21,124 bases of DNA from Clostridia bacterium (GTDB taxonomy: Bacteria; Bacillota; Clostridia; Oscillospirales; CAG-272), in the NCBI GenBank assembly GCA_017457465.1, contig JAFTHJ010000245.1, forward strand, positions 1 to 21,124, given 5' to 3'. Below are positions 14,064 through 21,124 of the stretch, piece by piece. The position numbers and the translations under genes were made by a program. The number at the start of each line of letters is the position of its first letter. Positions within the stretch are counted from its first letter, which is position 1. Below the pieces are notes generated by a model. That model was not told the origin of the DNA. It ran no database searches and was given only the letters and a program-made list of their open reading frames with translations.

Positions 14064-15052
14064 TTTTTCTTACCTCCTCTGCTTTTCTTTTTCTTTCCGT
14101 TTTCCTCGGGAGCAGAGCTCTCCTCCGAGTCGGTAAGCTTCAGATAAATATCCTCAAGCGTGAGTGCGCTCGTGTCCATTGAAAGAATAGGACAACCAGC
14201 CTCTGCAAGGGCGGAGAAGACCGCGTCTCTTATGTCAATGCCCGAATCGTGCTCGAGCTTGAGCGATACGACACCTCCTCGGCTTCCCGTCACTGTGCAG
14301 TCTGTTAGTCCCCCTACCTGCTCAAGCGTTCTGAAAACGGATTCCTTCTGTCCGCGGACAGAAATACTCAATGCCTGTGTCTTCTCAAGCTTATGCTCAA
14401 GATTCTCAATGCTGTCGTGAGCTATCATTTTTCCGTGGGATATAATAAGCACATCATCGCAAAGCTCCTCTATCTCGGAGAGAATATGGCTGCTTATGAC
14501 AACCGTCTTGACCTTTCCGAGCTTCTTTATGAGCTTACGTATCTCGATTATCTGCTTGGGGTCAAGTCCGACGGTTGGCTCGTCGAGCAGAATGACATCG
14601 GGGTTTCCGAGCATAGTCTGCGCAATGCCGATTCTTTGCCTGTATCCCTTGGAAAGATTTTTTATAAGCCGTCCCGAGACGTCCTCAATAGAGGTAAGCT
14701 CCATAACGCTGTTGACGTTTCTGTAAAGCTTATCGTATGGCACGTCCTTTGCCTCCGCGACGAAAACGAGATATTCGTGAGTTGTCATATTTTCATAAAG
14801 CGGGGGTATCTCGGGAAGATAGCCTATCTTCGCCTTTGCCTCAAGGGGAGACTCGAGCATATCGACGCCGTCGATGAGAACGCTGCCCGAGGTCGCGCGA
14901 AGGCAACCCGTTATTACATTCATCGTGGTGGATTTTCCCGCTCCGTTTGGACCGAGAAAGCCGTGAACGCCGCCCTTTGAGATGGTGAATGTAAGGTTGT
15001 CGACCGCTACCTTATCACCGTATTTTTTTACCAGATTCTGTACTTTTATCAA
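14060..15052 (-). CDS. ABC transporter ATP-binding protein (GldA-like), TTG start
   Basis: 330-residue ATPase of the ABC-2/gliding type. Walker A GPNGAGKS (34-41), Q-loop GYLPEIPPLY, signature LSKGY (133-137), Walker B VILLDEP (E158), D-loop GLDP and H-loop ISSH (H189). A ~100-residue C-terminal extension (regulatory, with ALSISVRGQKESVFRTLE) ends in a Lys/Gly-rich tail. The start is TTG at 15052-15050, supported by GGAGG (15065-15061) at 8-base spacing; no in-frame ATG fits the conserved MIKVQNLVKKYGD. First gene of a three-gene operon with the ABC-2 permease and GldG-like protein. No clear promoter is recognised in the 128 bases upstream beyond an AT-rich stretch. Confidence 0.92.
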   Translation of the reverse strand: MIKVQNLVKKYGDKVAVDNLTFTISKGGVHGFLGPNGAGKSTTMNVITGCLRATSGSVLIDGVDMLESPLEAKAKIGYLPEIPPLYENMTTHEYLVFVAEAKDVPYDKLYRNVNSVMELTSIEDVSGRLIKNLSKGYRQRIGIAQTMLGNPDVILLDEPTVGLDPKQIIEIRKLIKKLGKVKTVVISSHILSEIEELCDDVLIISHGKMIAHDSIENLEHKLEKTQALSISVRGQKESVFRTLEQVGGLTDCTVTGSRGGVVSLKLEHDSGIDIRDAVFSALAEAGCPILSMDTSALTLEDIYLKLTDSEESSAPEENGKKKKSRGGKKK

Positions 15053-15216
15053 GTTATTTTCCTCCGAAGAGCTTCATAATAAAATATCACTAATAATATT
15101 ACCTTAAAACTGTGTACACTATTTTAATGATTTATGACGATTTTGTGATGTGCGTATAAAAAACTACAGAAAAAGTTGGGCGGCTCACACTTTATGAGAC
15201 ACCCGACCTTTGATGC

Positions 15217-16617
15217 TTAATGCCGTACCGACTTCTTCATAAGTCCGAGGTCGCCCTCGGGAATAGCGCCGTTCTTCAATGTCTTTCTGTATATTATCAT
15301 AAACGCGATAAGGTTCGATGCGAACGCCAGAAACCACGAGACGGGATAGGAAATATAGATGCTCATTGGCGTACCCCACACCTTGAATATCGTGTTTACC
15401 CAAAGGATACGCACACCGCACACACCGATTAGAGTGAAGACCATCGTCGTGACCGATTTGCCCATGCCTCGCAGAGCGCCTCCGACCGCCTCCATCATAC
15501 CGCAGAGGATATATGTCGGGGCGATTATCATCGTTCGGCGCAGTCCCGCCGCGATAACCTCCTCGCTTCCACCCGCGTAAAGTCCGAGAAGCTCTGTTCT
15601 GAATATAAGCACGACGGCGGAAAAGAGAGCCCAGACCGCGGCTGTTACCGCTATGCAGCCGAGCAGGACACGACCGATACGGTTGTATTTTTTAGCGCCT
15701 ACGTTCTGTCCCGTAAATGTAACGGCGGACTGGCTTACCGAGTTCATCGCTATCCAGATAAAGCCCTCGATGTTTCCCGCGGCGGAGTTTCCTGCCATAA
15801 CTATGTCGTCAAAGCTGTTTATTGAGGACTGGATAACCACATTTGAAAGTGAAAAGAGTGAGCCCTGAATACCCGAGGGAATACCTATCGCAAGGATTCT
15901 CGAAAGACAGGTTTTGTCTATCTTCAGCTCCTTGAGGCTTATCTTCAGGTAGCTGTCGCTTCGGTACATATAAATAACAACCATAAGCGCAGAGAGGACT
16001 TGAGAGGAAACGGTAGCCACCGCGACTCCCGCAACTCCCATATCAAAAGCCGTGACAAGAATTATGTTGAGAAATACATTTGCGATTCCCGATACGGTAA
16101 GAAAGAGCAGGGGATGCTTCGTGTCTCCCGAGGAACGGAGTATAGAGGCACAATAGTTATAAAGAAGATTTGCGGGGACACCGCAGAATATTATCCTTAT
16201 GTAAAGTGTGGAATACTCGATAACATTGTCCGGCGTGTCCATAAGCCGCAGCAGCTGCGGGGCGAAAATAAAGCCCAGAATTCCTACGATAATTCCGAGA
16301 AATACAGAGATGATAAGCGATGTGTGAACGACCTTACGCACCTTATCGTACTCGCGTGAGCCGATATATTGCGCGGCGCAGACACCCGCGCCGACCGAGA
16401 GTCCCATAAAAACTCCGACGATGAGATTGGTGAGCGCTGATGTGCTGCCGACGGCGGCAAGGGCAATATGACCGTTGAAGTGACCGACTACCACAAGGTC
16501 GGCGGCGTTATAAAAGCATTGAAGGAGTCCTGTGAGAACGAGAGGGAGGGAAAATTTAATTATTTTTCTGAACAGAGAGCCCTCTGTCATATCCATTTCG
16601 TGTTTATAAGTGTTCAT
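15217..16617 (-). CDS. MATE-family multidrug/cation antiporter
   Basis: 466-residue membrane protein with 12 hydrophobic segments in two homologous halves, of the DinF/NorM-like MATE family, exporting organic cations or other toxic compounds with H+ or Na+. Typical blocks: LVLTGLLQCFYNAADLVVVGHF, AAVGSTSALTNLIVG, SVGAGVCAAQYIGS, and in the second half AGNSAAGNIEGF, SQSAVTFTGQNVGAKKYNR and GALRGMGKS. A TTG upstream (16638) extends the frame, but ATG 16617 matches the family start and has AAAGG ~6 bases upstream. Single gene with its own promoter, divergent from rpsU. No convincing terminator is seen downstream. Confidence 0.95.
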   Translation of the reverse strand: MNTYKHEMDMTEGSLFRKIIKFSLPLVLTGLLQCFYNAADLVVVGHFNGHIALAAVGSTSALTNLIVGVFMGLSVGAGVCAAQYIGSREYDKVRKVVHTSLIISVFLGIIVGILGFIFAPQLLRLMDTPDNVIEYSTLYIRIIFCGVPANLLYNYCASILRSSGDTKHPLLFLTVSGIANVFLNIILVTAFDMGVAGVAVATVSSQVLSALMVVIYMYRSDSYLKISLKELKIDKTCLSRILAIGIPSGIQGSLFSLSNVVIQSSINSFDDIVMAGNSAAGNIEGFIWIAMNSVSQSAVTFTGQNVGAKKYNRIGRVLLGCIAVTAAVWALFSAVVLIFRTELLGLYAGGSEEVIAAGLRRTMIIAPTYILCGMMEAVGGALRGMGKSVTTMVFTLIGVCGVRILWVNTIFKVWGTPMSIYISYPVSWFLAFASNLIAFMIIYRKTLKNGAIPEGDLGLMKKSVRH

Positions 16618-16656
16618 TTTTTGCCTTTCTTTTAGCAAGTGACAGCTAACAGGATA

Positions 16657-16684
16657 ATTATAGCACTCCCGCCCGAAAAGTCAA
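16657..16684 (-). promoter_or_regulatory. Extended -10 sigma-A promoter of the MATE gene
   Basis: Minus strand: TTGACT (16684-16679), 16-base spacer ending TGC, TATAAT (16662-16657). Predicted start ~16650, about 33 nt before ATG 16617. Confidence 0.75.
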
Positions 16685-16741
16685 GATAATACGAGGAAAA
16701 TATATTTTTTTGATTAAAATTTTGCAAAGTGAAAAAAACTA

Positions 16742-16770
16742 TTGACAAAATAAATCTTTTGTAGTATAAT
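16742..16770 (+). promoter_or_regulatory. Consensus sigma-A promoter of rpsU
   Basis: TTGACA (16742-16747), 17-base spacer, TATAAT (16765-16770); predicted start ~16777. A perfect vegetative match suits a highly expressed ribosomal gene. Confidence 0.88.
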
Positions 16771-16822
16771 ATCATTCGATTAATTGTCTTCTGGCAATAT
16801 GCGGAGGGAGGGAAAAAGAAAA

Positions 16823-16999
16823 ATGGCAGAAATCAGAGTCAAGGAAGGCGAGTCTTTGGACAGCGCACTCCGTCGTTTCAAAAGAGCAACTGCTCGTTCC
16901 GGCGTCCTTACCGAGCTTCGCAAGAGAGAACATTATGAGAAGCCCAGCGTAAAGCGCAAGAAAAAGTCGGAAGCTGCTCGCAAGAGAAAATATAAATAA
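16823..16999 (+). CDS. rpsU: 30S ribosomal protein S21
   Basis: 58-residue, strongly basic ribosomal protein of the small subunit, near the platform and mRNA exit. MAEIRVKEGESLDSALRRFKR, then RSGVLTELRKREHYEKPSVKRK and an Ala/Lys/Arg tail, is the full S21 signature. A longer frame from 16784 exists but adds a non-homologous segment; ATG 16823 follows a purine-rich GGAGGGAGGG (16803-16812). Monocistronic: own consensus promoter and terminator, without the yqeY neighbour often found in Firmicutes. Confidence 0.97.
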   Translation: MAEIRVKEGESLDSALRRFKRATARSGVLTELRKREHYEKPSVKRKKKSEAARKRKYK

Positions 17000-17013
17000 T
17001 TTTCTGAAAACAC

Positions 17014-17045
17014 AAAAGGAGTATTGTTTGCAATACTCCTTTTTT
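17014..17045 (+). terminator. Terminator of rpsU
   Basis: AAAAGGAGTATTG (17014-17026) pairs with 17031-17043 over a TTTG loop and ends in six T (17040-17045). Confidence 0.92.
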
Positions 17046-17055
17046 GCGAAAAGGA

Positions 17056-17094
17056 TTGTATTTTTTGAATTATCGTGTTATAATGAGTTATAAT
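17056..17094 (+). promoter_or_regulatory. Two overlapping sigma-A promoter candidates for the SNF symporter
   Basis: TTGTAT (17056-17061) with TATAAT (17079-17084) at 17-base spacing, and TTGAAT (17065-17070) with a second TATAAT (17089-17094) at 18. Predicted starts ~17091 and ~17101 leave a very short leader before ATG 17117. Confidence 0.6.
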
Positions 17095-17116
17095 TTTTCA
17101 TATGGAGAATAAAACA

Positions 17117-18487
17117 ATGAGAGAAAAGCTTGGAAGCCGTCTCGGCTTCATATTGTTAAGCGCGGGATGCGCTATAGGTGTCGGAAACGTATGGAAATTC
17201 CCTTGGATGGTAGGACAGTACGGAGGAGCTATCTTTGTTCTTGTCTACATTTTCTTCCTTATCGTTCTCGGCGTTCCTGTAATGACTATGGAATTCGCTA
17301 TGGGACGCGCCGCGCAAAAAAGTCCTGTCAAGATGTATCAGGAAATAGAGCCTCGCGGAACGAAGTGGCATATCCACGGAGCTTTCGCACTTGTCGGTAA
17401 TGTTATACTTATGATGTTCTATACCAATGTTTCGGGCTGGATGCTTCAGTATTTCTTCAAGACCGCAAAGGGCGACTTTGTGGGACTTGACGCCGCGGGT
17501 GTTGGGAATGAATTCGGCGAGATGCTTGCTGCCCCCATGTGGCAGATGGTATTTATGGGAATCATAGTTGTTATAGGTGCGCTCGTCTGTCTTATAGGCG
17601 TTAAAAAAGGACTCGAGAGAGTCAGCAAATATATTATGCTCGCGCTTCTGGCGCTTATGGTGGTTCTTGCCGTAAACAGCATCTTCCTCGACGGAGCATC
17701 GGAGGGACTTAAATTCTACCTCGTTCCCAATGTGAATAATGTAAAAGAGGTCGGCTTTGCCAATGTGGTTGTTGCGGCGATGAATCAGGCGTTCTTCACG
17801 TTAAGTCTTGGTATCGGTTCTATGGCTATTTTTGGAAGCTATCTTGATAAGAAGCGCTCTCTTATGGGAGAGGCGGTAAATGTTGCGGTGCTTGATACCT
17901 TCGTGGCGTTCACCTCGGGACTTATCATTTTCCCAGCTTGTTTTGCGTACGGAGTTGAGCCCGGTGCGGGACCCTCGCTCATATTCGTAACCCTTCCCAA
18001 TGTATTCAACAATATGCCGCTTGGAAGACTCTGGGGAAGCCTGTTCTTCGTATTTATGAGCTTTGCGGCAATTTCGACCGTTCTCGCGGTATTTGAGAAT
18101 ATTATCGCGTGTATTATGGACCTCACGGGTTGGGGCAGAAAGATGACCAGCCTTATAGTTGGCGCGGGAATATTTGTGCTTTCAATTCCTTGTGTACTCG
18201 GATTCAACCTCTGGTCGGGCTTCGTTCCGTTTGCCGAGGGCTCGGGTGTTCTTGACCTTGAGGACTTTATCGTAAGTAATATTCTTCTTCCTCTCGGTTC
18301 TCTTACACTTGTTCTGTTCTGCGTAATATCGCGTTACGGCTGGGGCTGGAACAATTTTGTCAATGAAGCCAACGAGGGCAAGGGACTCAAGGTTGCCAGA
18401 TGGATGCGGCCTGTCGTCACATTCGTAGTCCCCGCAATAATTCTCATTATGTTTATCGTGGGACTTGTGACCTTTAATTATTCCTGA
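17117..18487 (+). CDS. Sodium:neurotransmitter symporter (SNF/NSS family, LeuT fold)
   Basis: 456-residue sodium-coupled transporter, likely for an amino acid or amine. Start of helix 1 reads RLGFILLSAGCAIGVGNVWKFPW, the NSS signature whose unwound AIGVGN forms part of the sodium and substrate sites. NQAFFTLSLGIGSMAIFGSYL is the helix 6 region, and AISTVLAVFENIIACIMDL the helix 8 sodium site. Eleven to twelve membrane segments are expected. A longer frame starts at ATG 17102 without a ribosome binding site; ATG 17117 has GGAG (17104-17107) nine bases upstream and gives the family-typical MREKLGSRLG start. Single-gene unit between two terminators. Substrate cannot be assigned. Confidence 0.93.
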   Translation: MREKLGSRLGFILLSAGCAIGVGNVWKFPWMVGQYGGAIFVLVYIFFLIVLGVPVMTMEFAMGRAAQKSPVKMYQEIEPRGTKWHIHGAFALVGNVILMMFYTNVSGWMLQYFFKTAKGDFVGLDAAGVGNEFGEMLAAPMWQMVFMGIIVVIGALVCLIGVKKGLERVSKYIMLALLALMVVLAVNSIFLDGASEGLKFYLVPNVNNVKEVGFANVVVAAMNQAFFTLSLGIGSMAIFGSYLDKKRSLMGEAVNVAVLDTFVAFTSGLIIFPACFAYGVEPGAGPSLIFVTLPNVFNNMPLGRLWGSLFFVFMSFAAISTVLAVFENIIACIMDLTGWGRKMTSLIVGAGIFVLSIPCVLGFNLWSGFVPFAEGSGVLDLEDFIVSNILLPLGSLTLVLFCVISRYGWGWNNFVNEANEGKGLKVARWMRPVVTFVVPAIILIMFIVGLVTFNYS

Positions 18488-18500
18488 TAATCATTATTTT

Positions 18501-18531
18501 AAGGAGTGTTGGAAAGCCAACACTCCTTTTT
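18501..18531 (+). terminator. Terminator of the SNF symporter gene
   Basis: AAGGAGTGTTGG (18501-18512) pairs perfectly with 18517-18528 over an AAAG loop, followed by T residues to 18531. It lies 14 bases after the stop. Confidence 0.92.
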
Positions 18532-18617
18532 GCTTTTGTGTTTCAACAATATTCTGTTTTGTTCTGGCAAAGGAAAAAGTTTCTTTGAGTTTTGAGGTGT
18601 AATATTGTTCGTAGGTA

Positions 18618-18646
18618 TTGAAAAAATATAGCAAGTATGATAAAAT
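18618..18646 (+). promoter_or_regulatory. Extended -10 sigma-A promoter of the D,D-carboxypeptidase gene
   Basis: TTGAAA (18618-18623), 17-base spacer ending TGA, TAAAAT (18641-18646). Predicted start ~18653, which places the AGGAG at 18649-18653 at or before the transcript start and favours ATG 18681 as the start codon. Confidence 0.65.
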
Positions 18647-18680
18647 ATAGGAGATAAATTTGAAAACAAAGGATACGCAA

Positions 18681-19787
18681 ATGAAAAATTACAATTCCGA
18701 TTCTTCAAACAGAAAAGTTGAGATAAGACCGTCGTTTATCGCAATTCTTATTGTAACAATTGTTTTGCTTATAACGCTTACGATAAGCCTTTTTGTCGTT
18801 ATGCATCTTGAAAAGAGTTCAAGCTTCGAGCCTATCAGAGGCGGAAGTAAGCAGACTCAAAGCACGACAGAGCCGTCTGTCCCCGCGGGTAACCTGAACA
18901 CAACACCGCTTTATCCCACAACGGAGACGAGGACAAGCTATAAGGTCACGGCAGCCTCTGATATAGTTACGCTTACCGATACCGATACGTGGAAGCTTGA
19001 GGCTAAAAACGCGGTTCTTGTGAGAGCCGATAAGGACTCGCTTACCGCGATAGCCGAGAAAAGCTCGGAGGCGAAAATGTACCCCGCGTCTATGACAAAG
19101 GTTATGACGCTTATCGTTGCGTGTGAGAGGGTTACCGACCTCTCGACGAAGCTTACGGTCACGCAGGATATAGCCGATTACGCCAAGGATATGGGCGGTT
19201 CGGGAATGGGACTCAAGGTGGGCGATGTTTTCACTGTTGAGGAGCTTTTGTTTTTGATATCTTATAAATCCGATACGATAGCGTCTATTATGATAGCCAA
19301 CCACATAGCGGGAAGCGAAAAAGCCTTTGTTGAGCTGATGAACGAAAAGGTTGCCCATCTTGGACTTACGGGTACGCATTTCGCAAACTGTACGGGGCTT
19401 CACGATAAAGAGAATTACTCCACTTGCCGTGAGTTCGCGTCTATAATGATATACGCGTTGGACAATGAACTGGCATATAAATGCCTGACACAGTATAATG
19501 GAATTCCTATGGTGGTCGGCGGACAGCAGGTTACGGCGTACTGCGGCTGGTATAGCGGAAACGGACATATAGGCTTCAGCGATAATCCCCGTCTTGGCAA
19601 TGTTACTGTCATTGCGGGAAAAACAGGCTATATAGATGAGGCGGGATTTACATTTGTTACAGCAGCTAAAGATTCAAGCGGAGTTTTGTATGTCAACGTT
19701 ATGGTCGGTCAGCCCGCGGGAAATGGATATGACGGCGATAAATTTATGAGCGACTATAAGTACATATATAAAAATTATGCGAAATAA
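18681..19787 (+). CDS. D-alanyl-D-alanine carboxypeptidase (penicillin-binding protein 5 type), membrane anchored
   Basis: 368 residues: short cytosolic start, one N-terminal membrane helix (~19-41), a Ser/Thr/Pro-rich linker (~45-90), then the S11 peptidase domain that trims terminal D-Ala from peptidoglycan stem peptides outside the cell. Catalytic S137 and K140 lie in PASMTKVMT (SxxK), and KTG is intact at 314-316 (GKTGYIDEAGF). The second motif, normally S-x-N, reads K196-S-D198 within SYKSDTIASI, an unusual variant. MNEKVAHLGLTGTHFAN is typical. An in-frame TTG at 18660 has AGGAG 6 bases upstream, but that site seems to precede the transcript start; ATG 18681 has AAAGGA ~7 bases upstream. 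Unlike classical PBP5 it is anchored by the N- not C-terminus. No terminator before the next gene, 24 bases on. Confidence 0.9.
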   Translation: MKNYNSDSSNRKVEIRPSFIAILIVTIVLLITLTISLFVVMHLEKSSSFEPIRGGSKQTQSTTEPSVPAGNLNTTPLYPTTETRTSYKVTAASDIVTLTDTDTWKLEAKNAVLVRADKDSLTAIAEKSSEAKMYPASMTKVMTLIVACERVTDLSTKLTVTQDIADYAKDMGGSGMGLKVGDVFTVEELLFLISYKSDTIASIMIANHIAGSEKAFVELMNEKVAHLGLTGTHFANCTGLHDKENYSTCREFASIMIYALDNELAYKCLTQYNGIPMVVGGQQVTAYCGWYSGNGHIGFSDNPRLGNVTVIAGKTGYIDEAGFTFVTAAKDSSGVLYVNVMVGQPAGNGYDGDKFMSDYKYIYKNYAK

Positions 19788-19811
19788 AATTATCTTTCCG
19801 AGGTAACGTAT

Positions 19812-21124
19812 ATGAAAAAAACTGTTTTGAGCATAAAATCGGCTATATCTTTCGTGTTGGCGTTCATTCTGTTGTTTTCGTTTGCGTCCTGTTCAAAAAC
19901 AGAGACAGAGGAGTCCGAAACCACCGCGGCAACGACGGCGGGTGAGCCTGCCCCCGAGGGAATGATATTCTCGGGTGAGATTGAGGAAAAGGTCGGAGTG
20001 GTATACCCCAAGAACTGCTCGGAGATGGTTATGGCGGCGGTGAAAAAATTCTGTGCCGCTGTTCGTGAGAACACGGGAGCTACCATATGGATGTATAACG
20101 ATTCCTCGGCGGAGGACGTATTCTTTGAGGTACTTCTCGGAAATGTAAACAGAGAAGTGAGTAAGACGGTAGGAGAGGGACTTTCCGAGGTTGCGTACCG
20201 TATGAAAGCGGTTGACGGAAGCCTTGTTATAGTGGGAGGCTCGGACGGAGCGTTGATAGAGGGAATGGATAATTTCATATCAAACTACATAAAAGGAAAT
20301 ACGCGTGTTGAAGTGTCGCAGACACTTGACAGACGCGGAGAGTGGTCGCCCGTAAAGCTTAATTCGGGCATCGAAAAGAACGGCAATAACCTGATGATAA
20401 ACACGGCAAATAAGTACCAGACGGTAAAATATATGGGCGCTTCGGGCTGTTGGGTTGGAAATGTTTCAAAATATCTCACAGACGCGCAGCTTGCCGAGTG
20501 TATGGATATTCTTTATTCAAAGGACGGAATAGGACTTACCTCGTATAGATTCAATGTCGGTGCGGGAGACCCGATGTCTGTTCGCGGAGAGGAGTTAAAG
20601 AGTACGGATTGTCTCCAATCTCCAACTAACAGAAGCGAATATTCGCTTTCTTATGATGCTTCTTCTGTCAAAGTGCTTGATATGGCGGTTGACAGAGGCG
20701 CAAACGAGATAACACTCTTTATAAACAGTCCCCCCGCATATATGACATATAGCGGATACACCGTGGGAAATACAGACGGCTCGTGTAACCTCAAGCCCGA
20801 GTATTATGACGATTTCGCAGCCTACGCCGCTGACGTTGTTGAGCTTTTCCTTGATAATGGCTACAACGTGTGCTATATAAGCCCGATAAATGAGCCGCAC
20901 TGGACTTGGGGAGACCCCGACAGAGTATGGCAGGAGGGCTGCTTCTATAGCATAGACCAGATATTTGAAATAGATTTGCTCGTGGCAAAGGAGCTTGAGC
21001 GACGCGGAATCGAGGAGGTTAAGGTATCCTTCCCCGAAACTGCCGCGTGGACTACTTGGGCATATACCAACACCATTGCCGAAAAGCTCACCGAGCATCC
21101 CGAGCTTGTGAAATATATCGACCA
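19812..21124 (+). CDS. GH30-type glycoside hydrolase lipoprotein, 3' partial
   Basis: Open from ATG 19812 to the window edge (437 codons seen, no stop). The N-terminus is a lipoprotein signal: basic MKKTVLSIK, hydrophobic core, and FASC with C27 as the lipidated cysteine, then a Glu/Thr/Ala-rich linker. Residues ~50-165 (VFFEVLLGNVNREVSK, GSLVIVGGSDGALIEGMDNF) resemble the small N-terminal domain in front of some clostridial glycosidases, GH67-N-like. The catalytic barrel starts near 190: VKYMGASGCWVGN, GIGLTSYRFNVGAG, and ISPINEPHWTWG with E361 as probable acid/base, as in GH30. The catalytic nucleophile lies beyond the window. GH30 members act on beta-1,6-glucan or galactan, xylan or glycosylceramide; the target is unclear. 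GAGGT lies 7-8 bases before the ATG; probably co-transcribed with the carboxypeptidase. Confidence 0.85.
   Translation, partial: MKKTVLSIKSAISFVLAFILLFSFASCSKTETEESETTAATTAGEPAPEGMIFSGEIEEKVGVVYPKNCSEMVMAAVKKFCAAVRENTGATIWMYNDSSAEDVFFEVLLGNVNREVSKTVGEGLSEVAYRMKAVDGSLVIVGGSDGALIEGMDNFISNYIKGNTRVEVSQTLDRRGEWSPVKLNSGIEKNGNNLMINTANKYQTVKYMGASGCWVGNVSKYLTDAQLAECMDILYSKDGIGLTSYRFNVGAGDPMSVRGEELKSTDCLQSPTNRSEYSLSYDASSVKVLDMAVDRGANEITLFINSPPAYMTYSGYTVGNTDGSCNLKPEYYDDFAAYAADVVELFLDNGYNVCYISPINEPHWTWGDPDRVWQEGCFYSIDQIFEIDLLVAKELERRGIEEVKVSFPETAAWTTWAYTNTIAEKLTEHPELVKYID

Noticed and set aside
15053..15216. Gap between the GldA-like operon and the MATE gene, with GTGTACAC palindrome and AT-rich -10-like strings
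   Set aside because: No -35/-10 pair with good spacing on the minus strand and no strong hairpin; the 8-base palindrome is too short to call.
17014..18531. rpsU and SNF terminators share AAGGAGT at the stem base, as if a repeat family
   Set aside because: Stem centres, loops and flanks differ; a U-tailed hairpin with AAGG/CCTT base is common in Firmicutes and no third copy is seen.
18543..18610. Inverted AACAATATT / AATATTGTT, about 48 bases apart, upstream of the carboxypeptidase
   Set aside because: Nine AT-rich bases at a distance are expected by chance in such sequence.

Overview
The window reads as a chromosomal segment of a low-to-mid GC, spore-forming Firmicute, most likely a Clostridia member of a gut-type lineage. 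Evidence: a SpoIIR homologue, sigma-A promoters close to the Gram-positive consensus (TTGACA-17-TATAAT), AGGAGG-type ribosome binding sites, compact U-tailed terminators, and clostridial-type lipoprotein, transporter and cell-wall genes. I cannot assign a genus. No phage, insertion sequence, CRISPR array, tRNA or rRNA is visible, and no gene-free stretch exceeds about 210 bases.

Layout. (1) 2-1667 (+): the 3' end of an extracellular sugar-type solute-binding protein with an apparent degenerate parvulin-like (PpiC) insertion, its terminator, then a HAD phosphatase. (2) 1736-5499 (-): an aspartokinase with its own consensus promoter overlapped by a perfect 16-bp inverted repeat, preceded on the same strand by a HIT protein / ABC exporter pair. 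(3) 5583-6652 (+): an FkbM-type methyltransferase whose best start lies in another frame, joined by an A-AAA-AAG heptamer (frameshift, slippage or one lost A). (4) 6755-11813 (+): a tight cluster from one consensus promoter: histidyl-tRNA synthetase, GNAT acetyltransferase, DJ-1/PfpI protein, 5-formyl-THF cyclo-ligase, CPBP membrane protease, a lone MltG-N-terminal-like membrane protein, and SpoIIR, which has a candidate sigma-F promoter. (5) 11863-15052 (-): a three-gene GldA/permease/GldG-type ABC operon starting with TTG. (6) 15217-16617 (-): a MATE transporter, divergent from (7) 16823-19787 (+): monocistronic rpsU, an SNF (LeuT-fold) symporter and a D,D-carboxypeptidase, each with its own promoter. 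(8) 19812-end (+): the start of a GH30-type lipoprotein glycosidase, cut by the window edge.

Most genes are ordinary core or envelope functions. Items worth a second look are the operator-like palindrome on the aspartokinase promoter, the slippery heptamer in the FkbM gene, the PpiC-like insertion in the solute-binding protein, the orphan MltG-N-like gene just before spoIIR, and the face-to-face promoters between the HIT and FkbM genes. Several starts were moved from the longest reading frame to the codon that has a ribosome binding site.
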